Shown: positions 60,482-64,000 of the stretch, piece after piece
Layout: the number at the start of each line of letters is the position of its first letter
Position numbering within the stretch: the first letter of the stretch is position 1
DNA from: an uncultured Lachnospiraceae bacterium
Lineage (GTDB): Bacteria > Bacillota > Clostridia > Lachnospirales > Lachnospiraceae
Reading direction: 5' to 3'
NCBI GenBank assembly: GCA_910584725.1
Contig: CAJUBE010000023.1
Span: forward strand, 8,229 to 72,228
DNA length: 64,000 bases
Position numbers and translations under genes: made by a program
The notes under the pieces: model-generated
Databases searched by the model: none
The model's input: the letters and a program-made list of their open reading frames with translations, nothing else
Told to the model about the DNA's origin: nothing

Positions 60482-61501
60482 ATGAAAGAAAAACTGGAAC
60501 AGATCAAGGCGGAGGCGCTGCGTCAGATTGAGGCAAGCGACGCTCTGGAAAAACTCAACGAGGTCAAGGTTACTTTCCTTGGGAAAAAAGGTGAGCTGAC
60601 GGCGGTGTTAAAGAGCATGAAGGACGTGGCTCCCGAAGACCGCCCGAAGGTGGGACAGCTTGTCAACGAGACGAGAGCGGAGATTGAGAAGGTGCTGGAG
60701 GCTTCCGTCAAGAAGATGGAGAGGGCCGTCAGGGAAGCGAAGTTAAAGACGGAGGTCATTGACGTGACCCTGCCTTCCAAAAAGAATAAGATGGGGCACC
60801 GCCATCCCAATACCATCGCATTGGAAGAGGTGGAGCGGATCTTCATCGGTATGGGCTATGAGGTAGTGGAAGGTCCCGAGGTGGAAAAGGACTACTACAA
60901 TTTCGAGGCGCTGAACATTCCCGCGGACCATCCGGCAAAGGATGAGCAGGACACCTTCTATATCACGGGAGATATCCTGCTGCGGACGCAGACTTCCTCA
61001 ACGCAGGTGCATGAGATGGAGAAAGGAAAGCTTCCCATCCGCATGATCGCTCCGGGAAGGGTATTCCGTGCGGACGAGGTGGACGCCACCCACTCCCCGT
61101 CCTTCCATCAGATCGAAGGGCTGGTGATCGATAAGCATATCACCTTTGCGGACTTGAAGGGGACGCTTGCCGAATTTGCGAGGGAGCTGTTCGGGGAGAA
61201 AACAAAGGTGAAGTTCAGACCCCACCATTTCCCGTTCACAGAGCCCAGCGCGGAGATGGATGTCTCCTGTTTTAAGTGCGGCGGCAAGGGCTGTCAGTTC
61301 TGCAAGGGGGAGGGCTGGATTGAAATTCTCGGCTGCGGCATGGTGCATCCCCACGTGCTGGAAATGAGCGGCATCGACCCGGAGCAGTACACGGGATTTG
61401 CCTTCGGCGTGGGACTGGAGCGTATCGCGCTGCTGAAATATGAAATTGATGATTTAAGGCTTCTGTATGAAAATGATATTCGTTTCCTAAAACAATTTTA
61501 A
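60482..61501 (+). CDS. pheS: Phenylalanyl-tRNA synthetase alpha subunit
   Basis: A 339-residue catalytic subunit of the alpha2-beta2 enzyme. The N-terminal coiled-coil is followed by class II motifs: HRHPNT and EVVEGPEVEKDYYNFEALN, TSSTQVHEM with RVFRADEVDATHSPSFHQIEG, and the final GFAFGVGLERIALLKY. A cysteine cluster CFKCGGKGCQFC is present in the catalytic domain. GGAGG lies five bases before the ATG at 60482; the GTG at 60461 is rejected. Confidence 0.97.
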   Translation: MKEKLEQIKAEALRQIEASDALEKLNEVKVTFLGKKGELTAVLKSMKDVAPEDRPKVGQLVNETRAEIEKVLEASVKKMERAVREAKLKTEVIDVTLPSKKNKMGHRHPNTIALEEVERIFIGMGYEVVEGPEVEKDYYNFEALNIPADHPAKDEQDTFYITGDILLRTQTSSTQVHEMEKGKLPIRMIAPGRVFRADEVDATHSPSFHQIEGLVIDKHITFADLKGTLAEFARELFGEKTKVKFRPHHFPFTEPSAEMDVSCFKCGGKGCQFCKGEGWIEILGCGMVHPHVLEMSGIDPEQYTGFAFGVGLERIALLKYEIDDLRLLYENDIRFLKQF

Positions 61502-61517
61502 CGGGCAGAGGCAGAGC

Positions 61518-61877
61518 ATGGTAGGAAAATATAGAGTGGTTACGTTGTGTGGAAGCACAAGATTTAAAGGAGATTTTTTAGAACAACAGAAATTACTTAC
61601 TTTACAAGGATATATTGTTATTTCTGTCGGATTTTTTGAACATTCAGGAGATAAAGAAGTTTGGACAGAGAGCACAAAAGAGATGCTTGATGATATGCAC
61701 AAGAGAAAAATTGATATGGCTGATGAAATTTATGTAATCAATAAGAATGGTTATATTGGAGAATCAACTTTATCAGAAATAAAATATGCGCAATCAAAAG
61801 GAATGCCAATTACTTATATGGAATGTCCAAATGAAGATGATGGGAGTTATTTGGGTGAAGAGTGTTGCAATGAATAA
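61518..61877 (+). CDS. Nucleoside 2-deoxyribosyltransferase-like protein
   Basis: A 119-residue protein with the fold signature VVTLCGSTRFKGDFLEQQ at the N-terminus, then the helical MHKRKIDMADEIYVIN and NGYIGESTLSEIKYAQSKG, typical of the deoxyribosyltransferase/DUF4406 superfamily. It may cleave or transfer a nucleoside base; the substrate is unknown. Base composition is much richer in AT than pheS and pheT on either side, a sign of insertion. A decayed relative is at 14091-14184. Confidence 0.8.
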   Translation: MVGKYRVVTLCGSTRFKGDFLEQQKLLTLQGYIVISVGFFEHSGDKEVWTESTKEMLDDMHKRKIDMADEIYVINKNGYIGESTLSEIKYAQSKGMPITYMECPNEDDGSYLGEECCNE

Positions 61878-61911
61878 ATAAGTTACAGAAAAGAAAGGAA
61901 AAGGAATCAGC

Positions 61912-64000
61912 ATGAATACAGCATTGTCATGGATTAAAGCATATGTACCCGATTTAACGTGCACGGATCAGGAGTATATGGACGCGATGACCCTCTCCGG
62001 AACGAAGGTGGAGGGCTACGCAAGACTGGATAAAAATCTGGAAAAGATCGTGGTGGGACAGATCAAAAAGATCGAGAAGCACCCCGACGCGGATAAGCTG
62101 ATCGTCTGTCAGGTGGATATTGGCGGCGAGGAAATTCAGATCGTCACCGGCGCGCCCAACGTGAAGGAGGGAGATAAGGTTCCCGTGGTTTTGGACGGCG
62201 GCAAGGTGGCGGGCGGTCACGACGGCGGTCCGCTGCCGGAGGACGGCATTTCGATTAAGGCGGGAAAGCTGCGCGGTGTGCCCTCAAACGGCATGATGTG
62301 CTCCATCGAGGAGCTTGGTTCCGACAGGAATTTTTACCCGGAGGCGCCGGAGATGGGTATTTATATTTTCGGGGATGACGTGCAGGTTGGCGCGGACGCG
62401 GTGGAGGAGCTGGGACTCAGGGATACGGTGTTTGAGTATGAAGTGACCTCAAACCGTGTAGACTGTTACAGTGTGATCGGTATTGCCAGAGAGGCGGCGG
62501 CTACGTTCAGAAAGCCTTTTGTACTGCCGGAAGTGACGGTAAAGGGAAACGACGAGAAGGTGGAGGACTATGTATCCGTGGAGGTGCAGGACAAAGAACT
62601 CTGCCCGAGATACTGCGCGAGAGTGTGTAAGAATATTAAGATTGCGCCCTCGCCGAAGTGGATGCAGAGACGCCTTGCGGCAAGCGGCATCCGTCCTATC
62701 AACAATCTGGTTGACATAACAAACTACGTGATGGAGGAGTACGGGCAGCCCATGCACGCCTTTGACCTGGACACCATTGCTGGGCATAAGATTATCGTCC
62801 GCAGGGCGAAGGACGGCGACGTTTTCCGCACGCTGGACGGGCAGGACAGGAATCTGGATTCGGACGTGCTGATGATCTGCGACGCGGAGAAAGAAGTAGG
62901 TATTGCCGGAATCATGGGCGGCGAAAATTCCATGATTACGGACAGCGTGACGACCGTGCTCTTTGAAGCGGCGACCTTCAACGGCGCGAACATCCGCAAG
63001 TCCGCAAAGCGCGTCGGACTGCGCACGGACGCGTCGGGCAAGTTTGAAAAGGGGCTTGATCCTTACAACGCGGAGGCGGCGATCAACCGGGCATGCCAGC
63101 TCATTGAGGAGCTTGGCTGCGGCGAGGTGGTCGGCGGCATGGTGGACGTACACGGCGAAATGAAGGAGAAGGTGGTTCTTCCCTTTGAGCCGGAGCGTTA
63201 TAACAGCCTGCTTGGCACGGATGTCTCCGAGCAGGAAATGCTGGATATTTTCAAGATGATAGAGGTGGACTATGACGCGGAGAAGAGGATGCTTACGGTG
63301 CCGACTTTCCGCCAGGATATCCTGCGCCAGTGCGATATCGCGGAGGAAGTGGCAAGGTTTTACGGCTACGATAAAATTCCGACCACGCTGCCAAACGGCG
63401 AGGCGACTACGGGGAAACTCCCTTTCAAACTGCGCATTGAGCAGAAGGCTAGAGACATTGCGGAATACTGTGGCTTTTCACAGGGGATGTGCTATTCCTT
63501 CGAGAGCCCGAAGGTATTTGACAAACTGCTGCTTGCGGCGGACGATCCGGCAAGACAGGCGATCACCATCGCGAATCCTTTGGGAGAAGATTTTTCGATT
63601 ATGCGGACGGTTCCTTTGCATGGGATGCTGACCAGCCTTGCAACCAACTATAACAGGCGAAACAAGGATGTGAGGCTCTACGAGCTCGGCAATATTTATC
63701 TGCCCAAGGCGCTTCCCCTCACGGAACTTCCCGAGGAGCGGATGCAGTTTACCCTCGGCATGTACGGCGACTGCGATTTCTTCGACATGAAGGGTGTTGT
63801 GGAGGAGTTCTTTGAGAGCGTCGGTCTGCACAAGAGAGCGGTCTACGATCCGAATGCGGGCAGGAATTATCTGCATCCCGGCAGACAGGCGAATATCGAG
63901 TACGAGGGGACGCTTGTGGGGTATCTCGGAGAGGTGCACCCGGAGGTATGCGACAACTATGACTTAAAGACAAGAGCTTATGTGGCGGTGCTCGACATTC
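61912..64000 (+). CDS. pheT: Phenylalanyl-tRNA synthetase beta subunit (partial)
   Basis: The first 696 residues of the beta subunit, open at the right window edge; the full length is normally about 800. It has the tRNA-binding EMAP-like domain (HPDADKLIVCQVDIGG), the B3/B4 editing region (FEYEVTSNRVDCYSVIGIAR) and the B5 and core domains (RIEQKARDIAEYCGFSQG, NPLGEDFSIMRT). AAGGAATC lies just before the ATG at 61912. It completes the pheS-pheT operon, with one gene inserted between the two. Confidence 0.97.
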   Translation, partial: MNTALSWIKAYVPDLTCTDQEYMDAMTLSGTKVEGYARLDKNLEKIVVGQIKKIEKHPDADKLIVCQVDIGGEEIQIVTGAPNVKEGDKVPVVLDGGKVAGGHDGGPLPEDGISIKAGKLRGVPSNGMMCSIEELGSDRNFYPEAPEMGIYIFGDDVQVGADAVEELGLRDTVFEYEVTSNRVDCYSVIGIAREAAATFRKPFVLPEVTVKGNDEKVEDYVSVEVQDKELCPRYCARVCKNIKIAPSPKWMQRRLAASGIRPINNLVDITNYVMEEYGQPMHAFDLDTIAGHKIIVRRAKDGDVFRTLDGQDRNLDSDVLMICDAEKEVGIAGIMGGENSMITDSVTTVLFEAATFNGANIRKSAKRVGLRTDASGKFEKGLDPYNAEAAINRACQLIEELGCGEVVGGMVDVHGEMKEKVVLPFEPERYNSLLGTDVSEQEMLDIFKMIEVDYDAEKRMLTVPTFRQDILRQCDIAEEVARFYGYDKIPTTLPNGEATTGKLPFKLRIEQKARDIAEYCGFSQGMCYSFESPKVFDKLLLAADDPARQAITIANPLGEDFSIMRTVPLHGMLTSLATNYNRRNKDVRLYELGNIYLPKALPLTELPEERMQFTLGMYGDCDFFDMKGVVEEFFESVGLHKRAVYDPNAGRNYLHPGRQANIEYEGTLVGYLGEVHPEVCDNYDLKTRAYVAVLDI

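Overview
The window looks like a chromosome segment of a Lachnospiraceae-type anaerobe (class Clostridia). The support is an Rnf complex in the order C-D-G-E-A-B, an IspH gene followed directly by an S1-domain protein, a T-box leader ahead of pheST, a meso-diaminopimelate dehydrogenase, ATP-type PEP carboxykinase, strong AGGAGG ribosome sites and roughly 50 % GC. This is inferred from gene content; no rRNA or tRNA gene was seen.

Layout. 1-2.3 kb: end of ispH, S1 protein, cheR. 2.4-3.5 kb: a DEDD exonuclease on the minus strand. 3.7-8.9 kb: rnfCDGEAB, the ion-pumping ferredoxin:NAD oxidoreductase. 8.9-14.1 kb: a signalling cassette with a small membrane protein, a Ser/Thr kinase with a zinc ribbon, an LRR protein, a vWA protein, a PP2C phosphatase and a stand-alone TerY-C zinc domain; this matches the TerY-P triad, without tellurite genes. 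14.1-20.3 kb: accessory genes and decayed fragments (a deoxyribosyltransferase remnant, a phage-type nuclease remnant, a kinase N-terminus). 20.4-25.7 kb: PadR/permease pair, then an ECF sigma factor with an ABC exporter. 25.8-29.1 kb, minus strand: AraC regulator, small protein, ApbE, esterase. 29.3-34.4 kb: GH25-like protein, AP2/HNH-like protein, SleB-type hydrolase, threonine synthase, L,D-transpeptidase. 34.5-39.7 kb: citrate synthase, deoC, a short flagellin, pckA. 39.8-47.4 kb: a GGDEF protein, a probable 6S RNA, ddh, and two oppositely oriented two-component systems, one with an unusual LytTR-REC-wHTH regulator. 47.6-53.2 kb: a repeat-rich surface protein and a lipoprotein/TM2/zinc-ribbon/TPM operon. 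53.2-59.4 kb: AraC regulator, iron-type alcohol dehydrogenase, truncated lyxose isomerase, SpoIID-like protein, YihY protein. 59.5-64 kb: T-box, a gene of unknown function, pheS, an AT-rich inserted gene, and pheT running off the window.

The most unusual non-coding signal is a family of intergenic elements of about 60-100 bp, with at least six copies. Each has an outer stem whose sequence changes between copies while pairing is kept, followed by a nearly invariant second hairpin. Three of the six copies lie inside the kinase/vWA/phosphatase cassette and one lies inside the rnf operon.

Functional links: ApbE at 27-28 kb is the type of enzyme that attaches FMN to RnfD and RnfG. Citrate synthase, PEP carboxykinase, threonine synthase and diaminopimelate dehydrogenase are ordinary central and amino-acid metabolism. 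The cell-envelope genes (SleB, LdtA-like, GH25-like, SpoIID-like) are scattered rather than clustered.
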